NCBI GenBank assembly: GCA_964502775.1 | Contig: CAZCYE010000020.1 | Location: forward strand, 1 to 22,399 | DNA: 22,399 bases | DNA from: CAZCYE01 sp964502775 | Lineage (GTDB): Bacteria; Actinomycetota; Acidimicrobiia; IMCC26256; PALSA-555 | Reading direction: 5' to 3' | Shown: positions 13,766-20,830 of the stretch, piece by piece | Layout: each line of letters begins with the position of its first letter | Position numbering within the stretch: position 1 is the first letter of the stretch | The notes under the pieces: model-generated | Database searches by the model: none | The model's input: the letters and a program-made list of their open reading frames with translations, nothing else | What the model was told of the DNA's origin: nothing | Made by a program: the position numbers and the translations under genes

Positions 13766-15000
13766 GCGTGGTGCGTGGGGTCGTTGGCCAGGTCGAGCAT
13801 GCGGGCGGAGCAGCCGCTCATCTCGACCGGAGGCAGCAGCTCCTCCACCACTCGGGCGGCGAGCTCGTGGAAGGCTCGCCCCGCGGGGCTCGTCGGCTCC
13901 CCGAGCGCCACCGGTTCGCCGTTGTCACCACCGGCGGCCACCATCGGCTCGAGCGGGATCCGCGCCACGACCGGCGCCCCGATGTCGGAGGCCAGGGCGT
14001 CCCCGCCTCCGGTTCCGAACACGGCGTGGCGGGTTCCGTCCGGCGCGACGAAGGCGCTCATGTTCTCGACCACGCCGATCACCTTGAGGAACGAGCGTCG
14101 AGCCATGTCGGCGACCCGAGCGGCAACCTTCTGGGCGGTCCGAGCCGGTGTGGTGACCACGAGGAGCTCGGTCTGGGGGAGCAGGCGCGCCAGCCCCATC
14201 TGGATGTCGCCGGTACCCGGCGGCATGTCGATGAGCAGGTAGTCCATCTCACCCCAGCGCACGTCGGTGAGGAACTGCTCGAGTGCCCGGGTCAGGACGA
14301 GGCCGCGCCACATGAGCGCCGTCCCCTCGTCGTCGACGAGGAAGCCCATCGAGATGACCTTGAGACGACCTGGCGCGCCCGTGCCGTCGACGAGACTGGG
14401 TACCTCGCGCTCGTGGGGATGGATCTTGCCCTCTTCGCCCGACAGCCGTCCCTCCATGCCCAGCATCCGCGGGACGCTGAAGCCCCAGATGTCGGCATCC
14501 AGGACGCCGACCACGAGTCCGCGTGCGGCGAGGGCGGCGGCCAGGTTGACGGTGACCGATGACTTGCCGACCCCGCCCTTCCCGCTCGCGATCGCGAGCA
14601 CCCGTGTGGAGCCGGGGACCTCCGTGGGCGCCGCGCGCTCACGCGCGTTCCAGCGTGCGCGCTGCATGGCCGCGGCCTTCTGCTCGCTCGTCATCTCGGC
14701 GTACTCCACGCGCACCGACGTGACTCCCCGGAAACCGTGGAGCTTCGACTCGACGTCACGCTTGAGCTGACCCCGGAGGGGGCAGCCCGCGGTCGTGAGC
14801 GCGAGCTTGATCGTGATGTCACCCGATTCGCCGATCCGGATGTCGTCGACCATGCCCAGCTCGACGATGTCGGTGTGCAGCTCTGGGTCGATCACCCCGG
14901 AGAGCATCCCCCGCACCTGCTCGACGGTCGGCGGGGGCCCGCTCGCGGCCTCGTGCACCGGCGCACCCGGGTCGTCGGGATCTGGGATGGGCAGCGTCAT
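13756..15000 (-). CDS. mrp: Mrp/ApbC-type iron-sulfur cluster carrier ATPase
   Basis: The 414-residue product from ATG 15000 has GTGGAG just upstream; the longer frame to 15123 is rejected because it crosses the divergent promoter. The N-terminal MIP18/FeSA domain (about 25-100) contains Cys73 in TTAGCPL. A linker leads to the P-loop ATPase with deviant Walker A GKGGVGKS (140-147), DADIWG, the DMPPGTGD switch region, and ENMS (312-315). The family moves Fe-S clusters to target proteins. Most Mrp/ApbC proteins have CPxC soon after ENMS; here that stretch is AFVAPDGTRHAVFG with no cysteine. Cluster bridging would need other residues. The gene is divergent from a SufR-like regulator, which fits Fe-S metabolism. 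Confidence 0.93.
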   Translation of the reverse strand: MTLPIPDPDDPGAPVHEAASGPPPTVEQVRGMLSGVIDPELHTDIVELGMVDDIRIGESGDITIKLALTTAGCPLRGQLKRDVESKLHGFRGVTSVRVEYAEMTSEQKAAAMQRARWNARERAAPTEVPGSTRVLAIASGKGGVGKSSVTVNLAAALAARGLVVGVLDADIWGFSVPRMLGMEGRLSGEEGKIHPHEREVPSLVDGTGAPGRLKVISMGFLVDDEGTALMWRGLVLTRALEQFLTDVRWGEMDYLLIDMPPGTGDIQMGLARLLPQTELLVVTTPARTAQKVAARVADMARRSFLKVIGVVENMSAFVAPDGTRHAVFGTGGGDALASDIGAPVVARIPLEPMVAAGGDNGEPVALGEPTSPAGRAFHELAARVVEELLPPVEMSGCSARMLDLANDPTHHATS

Positions 15001-15010
15001 GGGACTCCAC

Positions 15011-15026
15011 GAGCCCGCTCGGGCTC
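15011..15026. promoter_or_regulatory. 16-bp inverted repeat in the mrp leader
   Basis: GAGCCCG (15011-15017), CT, CGGGCTC (15020-15026) is perfectly symmetric and lies 10 bp upstream of the mrp ATG. It could be an operator or an RNA hairpin just upstream of the mrp ribosome site. Confidence 0.4.
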
Positions 15027-15049
15027 CTCGAATAAAACCAGCGTCGCCC

Positions 15050-15085
15050 TTGAAAATATGCCCCCTGGGGGCTAGCGTCAACCCG
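15050..15085 (+). promoter_or_regulatory. Leaderless promoter with palindromic operator (SufR-like gene)
   Basis: TTGAAA (-35, 15050-15055), a 17-bp spacer and TAGCGT (-10, 15073-15078) are followed by 7 nt and ATG 15086. Inside the spacer, 15060-15072 is the 13-bp palindrome GCCCCCTGGGGGC. A protein bound there would block RNA polymerase, which suits autorepression by the downstream regulator. The same site lies about 60 bp from the divergent mrp start. Confidence 0.7.
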
Positions 15086-15757
15086 ATGGAGCTGGCGGTG
15101 CTCAAGGCCCTGGCCGACGACACCCGTTACGCGGTGTATGCCGAGCTGGCGACGGCGACTGCCCCACTGTCGGCGTCGGAGCTCGCCGACCGGCTGGGCG
15201 TGCACGCCAACACGATCCGGCTCCACTTGGAGCGCCTGCGGGATGTGGGGCTCGTCGACCTGGAGGCGATGCACCGGGGCACGGTGGGCCGCCCTCGGCA
15301 CCGCTACTTCCTCGCCGCCGACGCGCCCGGGCTGGGCTTCGACCCACCCGCGCACGCACTCCTCGCCGGGCTGCTCGCCACCCTCGCCGAGCGTGTGGGC
15401 GCGAGCATCGACGAGGCGATCGACACCGGCTACGACTGGGGTGCCGAGGCCGCACGCCGGGTGCGCGCTCGATCCTGCTTGAGCGCCCTGGAAGCCGAGC
15501 TCAAGCGCCTGGGCTTCGAGCCTGCGGTTGCGCCCGGCGACGGCACGTCCGAAGGCGCGGTGCGTGTCGACTTCCTCCACTGTCCCTTCCGGGAGCTGGC
15601 CGAGGCGTACCCCGAGCTGGTGTGCAACCTCCACCGGGGGCTGTGCGAGGGCGTGGTGGACCAGGTCGGTGGGGGAAGTGTTCGGGAGTTCGCGACGTTG
15701 TACGACCCGGAGCCGTGCCATGTCACGGTGACTACCGGGTATGCTCACGCCAAGTAG
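15086..15757 (+). CDS. SufR-like Fe-S-sensing HTH transcriptional regulator
   Basis: The product has 223 residues. A winged helix-turn-helix occupies about residues 1-78: ALADDTRYAVYAEL, LSASELADRLGVHANTIRLH as the recognition region, then the wing RGTVGRPRHRYFL. The C-terminal half carries Cys166 (HCPF), Cys180, Cys187 and Cys211 (PEPCHV) around ELAEAYPELVCNLHRG. This matches the cysteine-bearing domain of SufR-type repressors that ligate an Fe-S cluster and control SUF genes. Cys131 is extra. It is 18 nt upstream of an ErpA-type carrier and divergent from mrp, so it probably senses Fe-S status and controls these genes and itself. No SUF operon is in the window. Confidence 0.85.
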   Translation: MELAVLKALADDTRYAVYAELATATAPLSASELADRLGVHANTIRLHLERLRDVGLVDLEAMHRGTVGRPRHRYFLAADAPGLGFDPPAHALLAGLLATLAERVGASIDEAIDTGYDWGAEAARRVRARSCLSALEAELKRLGFEPAVAPGDGTSEGAVRVDFLHCPFRELAEAYPELVCNLHRGLCEGVVDQVGGGSVREFATLYDPEPCHVTVTTGYAHAK

Positions 15758-15775
15758 CCACGGAGGCTTCGAGCG

Positions 15776-16132
15776 ATGTCACTGTTCACGGTCACCGACG
15801 CGAGCCGGGTGTTCAACGTCTCCGATGCGGCCGCGGCAAAGGTCGCGAGCCTGATCGAGGCCGAGGACGGCACCGACGACCTCGTGCTGCGAGTGGCGGT
15901 CCGGCCCGGCGGCTGCTCGGGGTACAGCTACGAGATGTTCTTCGACCCGGATGTCGCCGATGACGACCTGCGGTACGAGCACGGCGGAGTGTCGGTCGTG
16001 ATCGACCCGGCGAGCCAGCAGCTCCTGAAGGGCGCAACCCTGGACTACAAGGACGGACTCCAGGGCGCCGGCTTCTCGATCAGCAACCCGAACGCCGAGC
16101 GGTCCTGCGGCTGCGGCCAGTCCTTCTCCTGA
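15776..16132 (+). CDS. erpA: A-type iron-sulfur carrier protein (ErpA/IscA family)
   Basis: The 118-residue product has the three family cysteines: Cys47 in GGCSGYSY and the C-terminal pair Cys111/Cys113 in SCGCGQSF. These bind and pass on [2Fe-2S]/[4Fe-4S] clusters. The start at ATG 15776 is supported by GGAGG 9 nt upstream. It is 18 nt behind the SufR-like gene and probably shares its leaderless transcript. The symbol reflects family resemblance; IscA, SufA and ErpA paralogues cannot be separated by eye. The stop lies in the first of three 15-bp repeats. Confidence 0.9.
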   Translation: MSLFTVTDASRVFNVSDAAAAKVASLIEAEDGTDDLVLRVAVRPGGCSGYSYEMFFDPDVADDDLRYEHGGVSVVIDPASQQLLKGATLDYKDGLQGAGFSISNPNAERSCGCGQSFS

Positions 16133-16170
16133 GCCCCGCCCTCCTGAGCCCCGCCCTCCTGAGCCCCCCG
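16126..16170. repeat. Three 15-bp tandem repeats carrying in-frame stops
   Basis: The unit CTCCTGAGCCCCGCC occurs at 16126-16140 and 16141-16155, with an altered third copy at 16156-16170. The first TGA is the erpA stop. Because 15 is a multiple of 3, the next copies place two further TGA codons in the same frame. Confidence 0.85.
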
Positions 16171-16325
16171 CTCACGCCGCTCCACCCCCGGTCCCGGCAC
16201 GCTTGCTCGGCCGACGCCCTGATCCTTACGACGCGACGGAACCTGTTTCGCGGGCAATCGGCGAGTTACGCTATTCGTCAAGTTGTAACCCGACACGCCG
16301 TGCCGTTCTGAAGGGAGCGACGCTG
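16171..16325. other. Intergenic leader of the Lys/Arg-repeat gene
   Basis: This non-coding stretch contains an inverted repeat GTTAC (16265-16269) / GTAAC (16285-16289), overlapping a weak -10-like TACGCT (16267-16272). A good Shine-Dalgarno AAGGGAG (16311-16317) lies 8 nt before ATG 16326. No convincing -35 is seen. Confidence 0.35.
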
Positions 16326-16935
16326 ATGTCATCAACGTGGCCACCGAATCCGCCCACCGGGGGGGGACCGTCGTTCCCGCCCAGCCCGCCACCCCCACCA
16401 CGCCCCTGGGACCGGCCACCGGCACCACCGGCGCCGCCGCCTCCGGCGCCTCCCACAGCCCCTGCGCCTCCACCGCCGCCCGCACCCGCGCCGGCGTCGA
16501 GCACACCGGCGCGCCCGGCCAAGAAGCGCGCGGCCAAGAAGCGCGCGGCCAAGAAGACGGCCAAGCGCAAAGCCACGAAGCGCAAGGCGGCGACCAAGAA
16601 GCGGACCGCCAAGAAGGCCGTGCGGCGCCCGGCCAAGAAGCGCGCGGCCCGCAAGACGGCCAAGCGCAAGGCGGCGACCAAGAAGCGCCCGGCCCGAAAG
16701 ACGGCCAAGCGCAAGGCGACGAAGNNNNNNNNNNNNNNNNNNNNNNNNNNNNNNNNNNNNNNNNNNNNNNNNNNNNNNNNNNNNNNNNNNNNNNNNNNNN
16801 NNNNNNNNNNNNNNNNNNNNNNNNCGAAAGACGGCCAAGCGCAAGGCGACGAAGCGCAAGGCAACCAAGAAGCGCCCGGCCCGAAAGACGGCCAAGCGCA
16901 AGGCGACGAAGCGCAAGGCGACCAAGCGTCGCTGA
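16326..16935 (+). CDS. Pro-rich, Lys/Arg-repeat (histone H1-like) protein, interrupted by assembly gap
   Basis: ATG 16326 follows a good ribosome site. The first ~62 residues are low-complexity proline (runs of PPPPP, PAPP). From about residue 63 come Lys/Arg/Ala/Thr repeats of the type AAKKRAAKKTAKRKATKRK. After the gap the same repeats continue for 36 residues and stop at TGA 16933-16935. Codon phase before the gap is out of register with the phase after 100 N, so the true gap must be a multiple of 3 and not 100. The DNA around it is a 45/57-bp tandem repeat, which explains the assembly break. Such basic tails resemble H1-like and HU-tail proteins that coat DNA; a nucleoid role is an inference from composition only. 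Confidence 0.6.
16640..16932 (+). repeat. Tandem coding repeats (45 and 57 bp units) flanking the gap
   Basis: The element CGAAAGACGGCCAAGCGCAA (or a one-base variant) recurs just before the gap, right after it, and again 57 bp later. All unit lengths are multiples of 3 and keep the Lys/Arg frame. Confidence 0.8.
16725..16824. other. Assembly gap (100 N placeholder)
   Basis: Exactly 100 N inside a tandem repeat. The real length is unknown, and frame analysis indicates that it is not 100. Confidence 0.98.
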
Positions 16936-18653
16936 CCGTCGAGTTCGTTCTCGACGGCTCCCCGCGCGTCGTCGAGGTCGCGCCCGACGAATCGTTGCTG
17001 TCGGTGTTGCGGGAGCACCTTGGTGTGCGCTCCGTCAAGGACGGCTGCGCGCCGCAGGGTCAGTGCGGGTGCTGCACGGTGCTCGTCGACGGCCGCTCCC
17101 GAATCGCGTGCGTGACCCCGGTGGCCCGCGTGGCGGGCCGTGTGGTCACGACGCTCGACGGGCTCGAACCTGGGACACGGGTCCGCCTCGCCGACGCGTT
17201 CACCGCCGCGGGGGGCTCCCAATGCGGGTTCTGCACGCCCGGGATCCTCGTGCGCGCCGCGGCCCTACTGGGCGCGGGCCGCACCGAGCAGCATGTTGTG
17301 CGGCGAGCGCTCGCCGCGCACCTGTGCCGCTGCACCGGCTGGCAGACGATCCTCGAGGCGATCGAGTCCGCCGCCGAACGCAGCCCTGCACCTCCCAGTA
17401 CGCGATCCCGGGCCGCCGCGGGCCGGCGAGCCACGCTCGAGGGGGGTGGGGTCCAACGGGTCGACGAGGGCGTGCCGCTCGGCGCGGGCGGGTTTGCCGA
17501 CGACACCGCGCCGCCGGGCTGCCTGGTCGCGATCCCGCTGCCCCCGGGGTCGTCGGCCGAGTCGGTCCCGGCGGCAGGGCTGCAGTGGGTGGTGGACGTA
17601 TCGCTGCCCCGGGCTCGGGCCCGGGCGGCCAAGGTGCAGGGACGTCGCCACAGCGCGCGGGGTCGACCCCCGCTGCCGCTCCCGGACGCGGTCGCGGGGG
17701 GCGTGCGCCTCGCCACCACCTGGGTGGAGCCGGCATATCTCGAGCCCGACGCCTCCTGGTGCCTACCCGGCGGTGACCCGGCCACGCCCTTGGCCAATGG
17801 CGGTGCGTTCGGCGCCAAGCGCGCGTCGGTGGCCCCGATGGCGGCGCGCCATCTCGCCGACGAGCTCGGTTCCGGCGTGCGCGTCGTGTGGTCACGCGAA
17901 GACTGCGTGCGACTCGGGCCCAAGCGACCACCGGTGGCCGCGCGCGCCGCCCTGCGCGGCCGAACCCTCGAGATCGACGGCACCGTCGTCGCCCGCGTCG
18001 GGGCCCTCGACCGGGAGGCGTTCTCGAGTCCCTACGCATTCGACGCCGTGCACGAGCATTGGCGCTACGTGACCGCGCCCGGACCCCCCACCGCGCCCAT
18101 GCGCGCGTTCCCGCTCGCCGAGCGGACCGTGCTGGTGGAGGGGGCGGTGAGCGAGGCGGGCACCGATCGGACCACGATCCTGCGCGATGACCGCGCCGCC
18201 GGAGTCCTGCTCGATTCGTGCGCGCTCGATCCGGAAGGGGCGATGGCCGGCGCCCGGGTGGTGCTCCACCCGGCGACCGGCGCGCTCGAGCGCGTCGAGG
18301 TGCGGGTGGCGGGCGGCGACCCGCTGGACGAGACGGTGATGCGGTCGTACTGCATCGGTGCTGCTCACATGGCCCTCGGGTGGGTGCTCAGCGAGGGTGT
18401 CACCGTCGACCCGGCGTCCGGCGAGGTGCTCGACCTCACGATTCGCTCGTTCGGCGTGCTCCGGGCCGTCGACACCCCTCCGATCCACGTCGAGATCGTC
18501 GACGACCCCGGTGAGCCGCTCCCGCGCGCGTCGGATGCCGCATTCGCGGCGGTCGCCGCTGCGATGTGGAACGCGGTGAGCATCGCGGACGGTGAACGGC
18601 CGGAGATCTTTCCCGCCCGGGACTGCCGGGCCGCGGCCACGCTTCGCCGCTGA
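16932..18653 (+). CDS. Compact [2Fe-2S]-molybdopterin oxidoreductase-like fusion protein (XDH/aldehyde oxidase family)
   Basis: From CTG 16932 the frame gives 573 residues. No ATG, GTG or TTG lies in frame between the gap and this point, and the CTG overlaps the preceding TGA. The start is therefore uncertain, and the true 5' end could be unassembled. Residues 1-75 form a plant-ferredoxin-type [2Fe-2S] domain (C39, C45, C48, C60; C47 extra). Residues 85-150 form the second [2Fe-2S] domain (C98/C101 in QCGFC, C132/C134 in LCRCTGW). A hammerhead-like segment follows (RVDEGVPLGAGGFADD), then a reduced molybdopterin domain with GGAFGAK (290-296), SREDCVR and the C-terminal VLSEGVTVDPASGEV and WNAVSIADGERPEIFP. 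The Mo part is ~400 residues instead of the usual ~750. The GVGE catalytic Glu motif is replaced by PRASDA (531-536). No FAD subunit is nearby. Function unknown. Confidence 0.6.
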   Translation: MTVEFVLDGSPRVVEVAPDESLLSVLREHLGVRSVKDGCAPQGQCGCCTVLVDGRSRIACVTPVARVAGRVVTTLDGLEPGTRVRLADAFTAAGGSQCGFCTPGILVRAAALLGAGRTEQHVVRRALAAHLCRCTGWQTILEAIESAAERSPAPPSTRSRAAAGRRATLEGGGVQRVDEGVPLGAGGFADDTAPPGCLVAIPLPPGSSAESVPAAGLQWVVDVSLPRARARAAKVQGRRHSARGRPPLPLPDAVAGGVRLATTWVEPAYLEPDASWCLPGGDPATPLANGGAFGAKRASVAPMAARHLADELGSGVRVVWSREDCVRLGPKRPPVAARAALRGRTLEIDGTVVARVGALDREAFSSPYAFDAVHEHWRYVTAPGPPTAPMRAFPLAERTVLVEGAVSEAGTDRTTILRDDRAAGVLLDSCALDPEGAMAGARVVLHPATGALERVEVRVAGGDPLDETVMRSYCIGAAHMALGWVLSEGVTVDPASGEVLDLTIRSFGVLRAVDTPPIHVEIVDDPGEPLPRASDAAFAAVAAAMWNAVSIADGERPEIFPARDCRAAATLRR

Positions 18654-18738
18654 GGTTGCCGATCAGCGGAGCCCAAGACCTCCGCCGCGGGTTCCCGCCC
18701 TGAGCCCGTGCGTCACACGGTCATGGGGGGCCGTCGAC

Positions 18739-19482
18739 TCACAAGCCGGTGGGCATCCGGGTCTGGCCGAACCGGTAGCCCACCGAGCGCACGGTCTGGA
18801 TGAGGTTCGCGTGCTCCTCGCCGAGCTTCGCTCGGAGCCTACGCACGTGCACGTCGACGGTGCGCGCGCCGCCGTAGTACTCGTAGCCCCACACCCGGCT
18901 CAGGAGCTGCTCGCGGGTGAACACCTTGCCCGGGTGCGTGGAGAAGAACTTGAGCAGCTCGTACTCCATGTAGGTGAGGTCGAGCGGCCGGTCCCCGAGC
19001 GCGGCTTGGTAGGTCTCGAGGTTCAGTACCAGCGCGCTGTAGGTGACGATCTCGGGCCTGGTGCCCCGACCGGTGCGCCAGAACAGGTGTCGCAGCCGGG
19101 CCTCGAGCTCTCGGGGGTGGAACGGCGAGAGGCAGAAGTCGTCGAAGAGGTCCTCGCGCAGCTCGAGCTCGGCGAGCTGCGCGCCCGTGATGAGCAGCAG
19201 GACGGGATCGAGCGATGCGTCGCGCTTGCGAAGGGCTCGGCAGATGCCCAGCGCACCTTCGGGATCGTCGTCGGCGACCACCACCGCGCCGGCCCATCCC
19301 GCGGCCGGCTCGTGCTGCGTGGCGATCGAGGCGTTGGCCACCGCCTTCCACGCGTACCCCGACAGGTCCAGCGTCTGGGCCAGCAGGGGCGGCGGCGGGT
19401 CCGGGAAGACCAGGAGCGGCTCCATCACCATCCCTGGTCGCGCTTCGCTGCTCGCCGGGATACCCGGCTCGCGGGCGCTCAT
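18739..19482 (-). CDS. glnR: GlnR-like orphan OmpR-family response regulator
   Basis: The product has 247 residues from ATG 19482, with GGAGG and GTGGAG upstream. ATG 19425 (MEPLLVFPDP) is an alternative that matches the usual GlnR N-terminus and leaves a hairpin outside the coding region. The receiver is atypical: no acidic pair follows strand 1 (LLVFPDPPPP), and the likely acceptor lies in VVVADDDPEG. The winged-helix output domain is strong: LDLTYMEYELLKFF, PGKVFTREQLLSRVWGY, GGARTVDVHVRRLRAKLG, TVRSVGYRFG. These features and the pairing with two glutamine synthetases fit actinobacterial GlnR, the global nitrogen regulator. The gene begins 22 bp after a glutamine synthetase on the same strand. 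The symbol is an inference from homology and context. Confidence 0.8.
   Translation of the reverse strand: MSAREPGIPASSEARPGMVMEPLLVFPDPPPPLLAQTLDLSGYAWKAVANASIATQHEPAAGWAGAVVVADDDPEGALGICRALRKRDASLDPVLLLITGAQLAELELREDLFDDFCLSPFHPRELEARLRHLFWRTGRGTRPEIVTYSALVLNLETYQAALGDRPLDLTYMEYELLKFFSTHPGKVFTREQLLSRVWGYEYYGGARTVDVHVRRLRAKLGEEHANLIQTVRSVGYRFGQTRMPTGL
19454..19468. repeat. Hairpin GCCGGG-ATA-CCCGGC
   Basis: A 6-bp perfect stem with loop ATA lies between two possible glnR start codons. It shares the GGGATACCC core with the 5151-5173 hairpin. Confidence 0.55.
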
Positions 19483-19504
19483 CGCTCCACCACCTCCGCC
19501 CCCA

Positions 19505-20830
19505 TCACAGGGTTCCGAGGTAGCGCGTCACCTCGAAGGGAGTCACCTGGGCCCGGTAGTCGTCCCACTCGGCGCGCTTGTTGCGGATGAAGTAGTCGAA
19601 GACGTGCTCGCCGAGGGTCTCGGCCACGAGCTCGGAGCTCTCCATCACGTCGATGGCTTCGTCGAGCGAGCGGGGCAGGGCGTCGATCCCCTCCGCCGCG
19701 CGCTCCTCGGCTGTCAGCTCGAAGATGTTGTTCGTCGCCTCGGGCGGAAGCTCATAGCCCTCGTCGATGCCTCGCAGCCCGGCCGCGAGCATCACCGAGA
19801 ACGCAAGGTACGGGTTGCACGCGGGATCGGGCGAGCGGAACTCGATTCGGGTCGAGGACTCCTTGCCCTTCTTCGGTACCGGGACGCGCACGAGGGCCGA
19901 GCGGTTGTTGCGGGCCCAACACACGTAGACCGGAGCCTCGTAGCGCACGTTGAGGCGCTTGTAGCTGTTCACCCACTGGTTCGTGACCGCGGTGATCTCA
20001 CGGGCGTGGTGCAGCAGCCCCGCGATGAAGCACTGGCCCACCTTCGAGAGCCCGTGCTCATGGCTGGGGTCGTGGAACGCGTTGACGTCTCCCTCGAAGA
20101 GCGAGAGATGCGTGTGCATGCCGGAGCCGAAGTCACCGGCGATCGGCTTGGGCATGAACGAGGCGTACACGCCGAGATCCTGGGCCACCTCCTTGACCAC
20201 CAAGCGGAAGGTCATGACGTTGTCGGCCATGGTCAGCGCGTCGGTGTACCGCAGATCGATCTCGTGTTGGCTGGGGCCATTCTCGTGGAACGAGTACTCG
20301 ACAGGGATGCCCATCGCCTCCAGCGTGATGATCGTCTGTCGCCGCAGGTTCGAGACCATGTCGAGCTGGGTGAGGTCGAAGAACCCGGCGTGGTCGAGCG
20401 GCTCCGGCGCCTCGGAGGAGCGGAAGTAGAAGAACTCCATCTCTGGACCCGCGAAGAACGTGAACCCCTTCTCCCTCGCGCGCTCGACGTTGCGCTTGAG
20501 CACGTAGCGGGGATCCCCGGCGAACGGCTCGCCGGACAGGCGCTGCACGTCGCAGAACATCCGCGCGCTCGGAGCATCGTCACCTCGCCACGGGACGATC
20601 TCGAAGGTGTTGGCGTCGGGGTACGCGAGCATGTCGGATTCCTGCACCCGGCTGTAGCCCTCGATGGCCGAGCCGTCGAAGGTCATGCCCTCCTCGAGCG
20701 CCACCTCGAGCTCCGCGGGCGTGATGGCGAAGCTCTTGAGGAACCCGAGGACATCGGTGAACCACAGTCGGACGAAGCGCACCCCGCGCTCCTCGACGGT
20801 CCGCAACACGTAGTCGAGTTGGTGCTGCAT
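19505..20830 (-). CDS. Glutamine synthetase, class I, non-adenylylated type
   Basis: The 441-residue product makes glutamine from glutamate, ammonia and ATP. The N-domain contains FTDVLGFLKSF and MTFDGSAIEGYSRVQESDM, split here as FDGSAIEG (51-58) and QESDML. Catalytic-domain motifs include AGPEMEFFYF, the GSGMHTHLS metal/ammonia loop, and RIEFRSPDPACNPYLAFS (R/E-F-R-x-PDPxxNPYLA). The adenylylation loop reads NIFELTAEE, with Phe370 where class I-beta enzymes have the modified Tyr, so GlnE-type control is not expected. At ~441 residues it resembles the shorter GlnA2-type or I-alpha enzymes. It is probably co-transcribed with the GlnR-like gene and is divergent from a second synthetase. Confidence 0.93.
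   Translation of the reverse strand: MQHQLDYVLRTVEERGVRFVRLWFTDVLGFLKSFAITPAELEVALEEGMTFDGSAIEGYSRVQESDMLAYPDANTFEIVPWRGDDAPSARMFCDVQRLSGEPFAGDPRYVLKRNVERAREKGFTFFAGPEMEFFYFRSSEAPEPLDHAGFFDLTQLDMVSNLRRQTIITLEAMGIPVEYSFHENGPSQHEIDLRYTDALTMADNVMTFRLVVKEVAQDLGVYASFMPKPIAGDFGSGMHTHLSLFEGDVNAFHDPSHEHGLSKVGQCFIAGLLHHAREITAVTNQWVNSYKRLNVRYEAPVYVCWARNNRSALVRVPVPKKGKESSTRIEFRSPDPACNPYLAFSVMLAAGLRGIDEGYELPPEATNNIFELTAEERAAEGIDALPRSLDEAIDVMESSELVAETLGEHVFDYFIRNKRAEWDDYRAQVTPFEVTRYLGTL

Noticed and set aside
13756..15123. Longer mrp start at 15123
   Set aside because: The extension crosses the divergent leaderless promoter and its palindrome, and the ATG at 15000 has a good ribosome site.
16640..16932. 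CRISPR or minisatellite-like non-coding repeat
   Set aside because: All units are multiples of 3 and encode a continuous Lys/Arg-rich frame.
16203..18653. Single 816-residue open frame joining the Pro-rich/Lys-repeat region to the molybdopterin-type protein
   Set aside because: It exists only because 100 N bases were read through. Before the gap the frame encodes the Lys/Arg repeats, and after it that protein continues in a different phase to a stop at 16935. The fusion is an artefact of arbitrary gap size.
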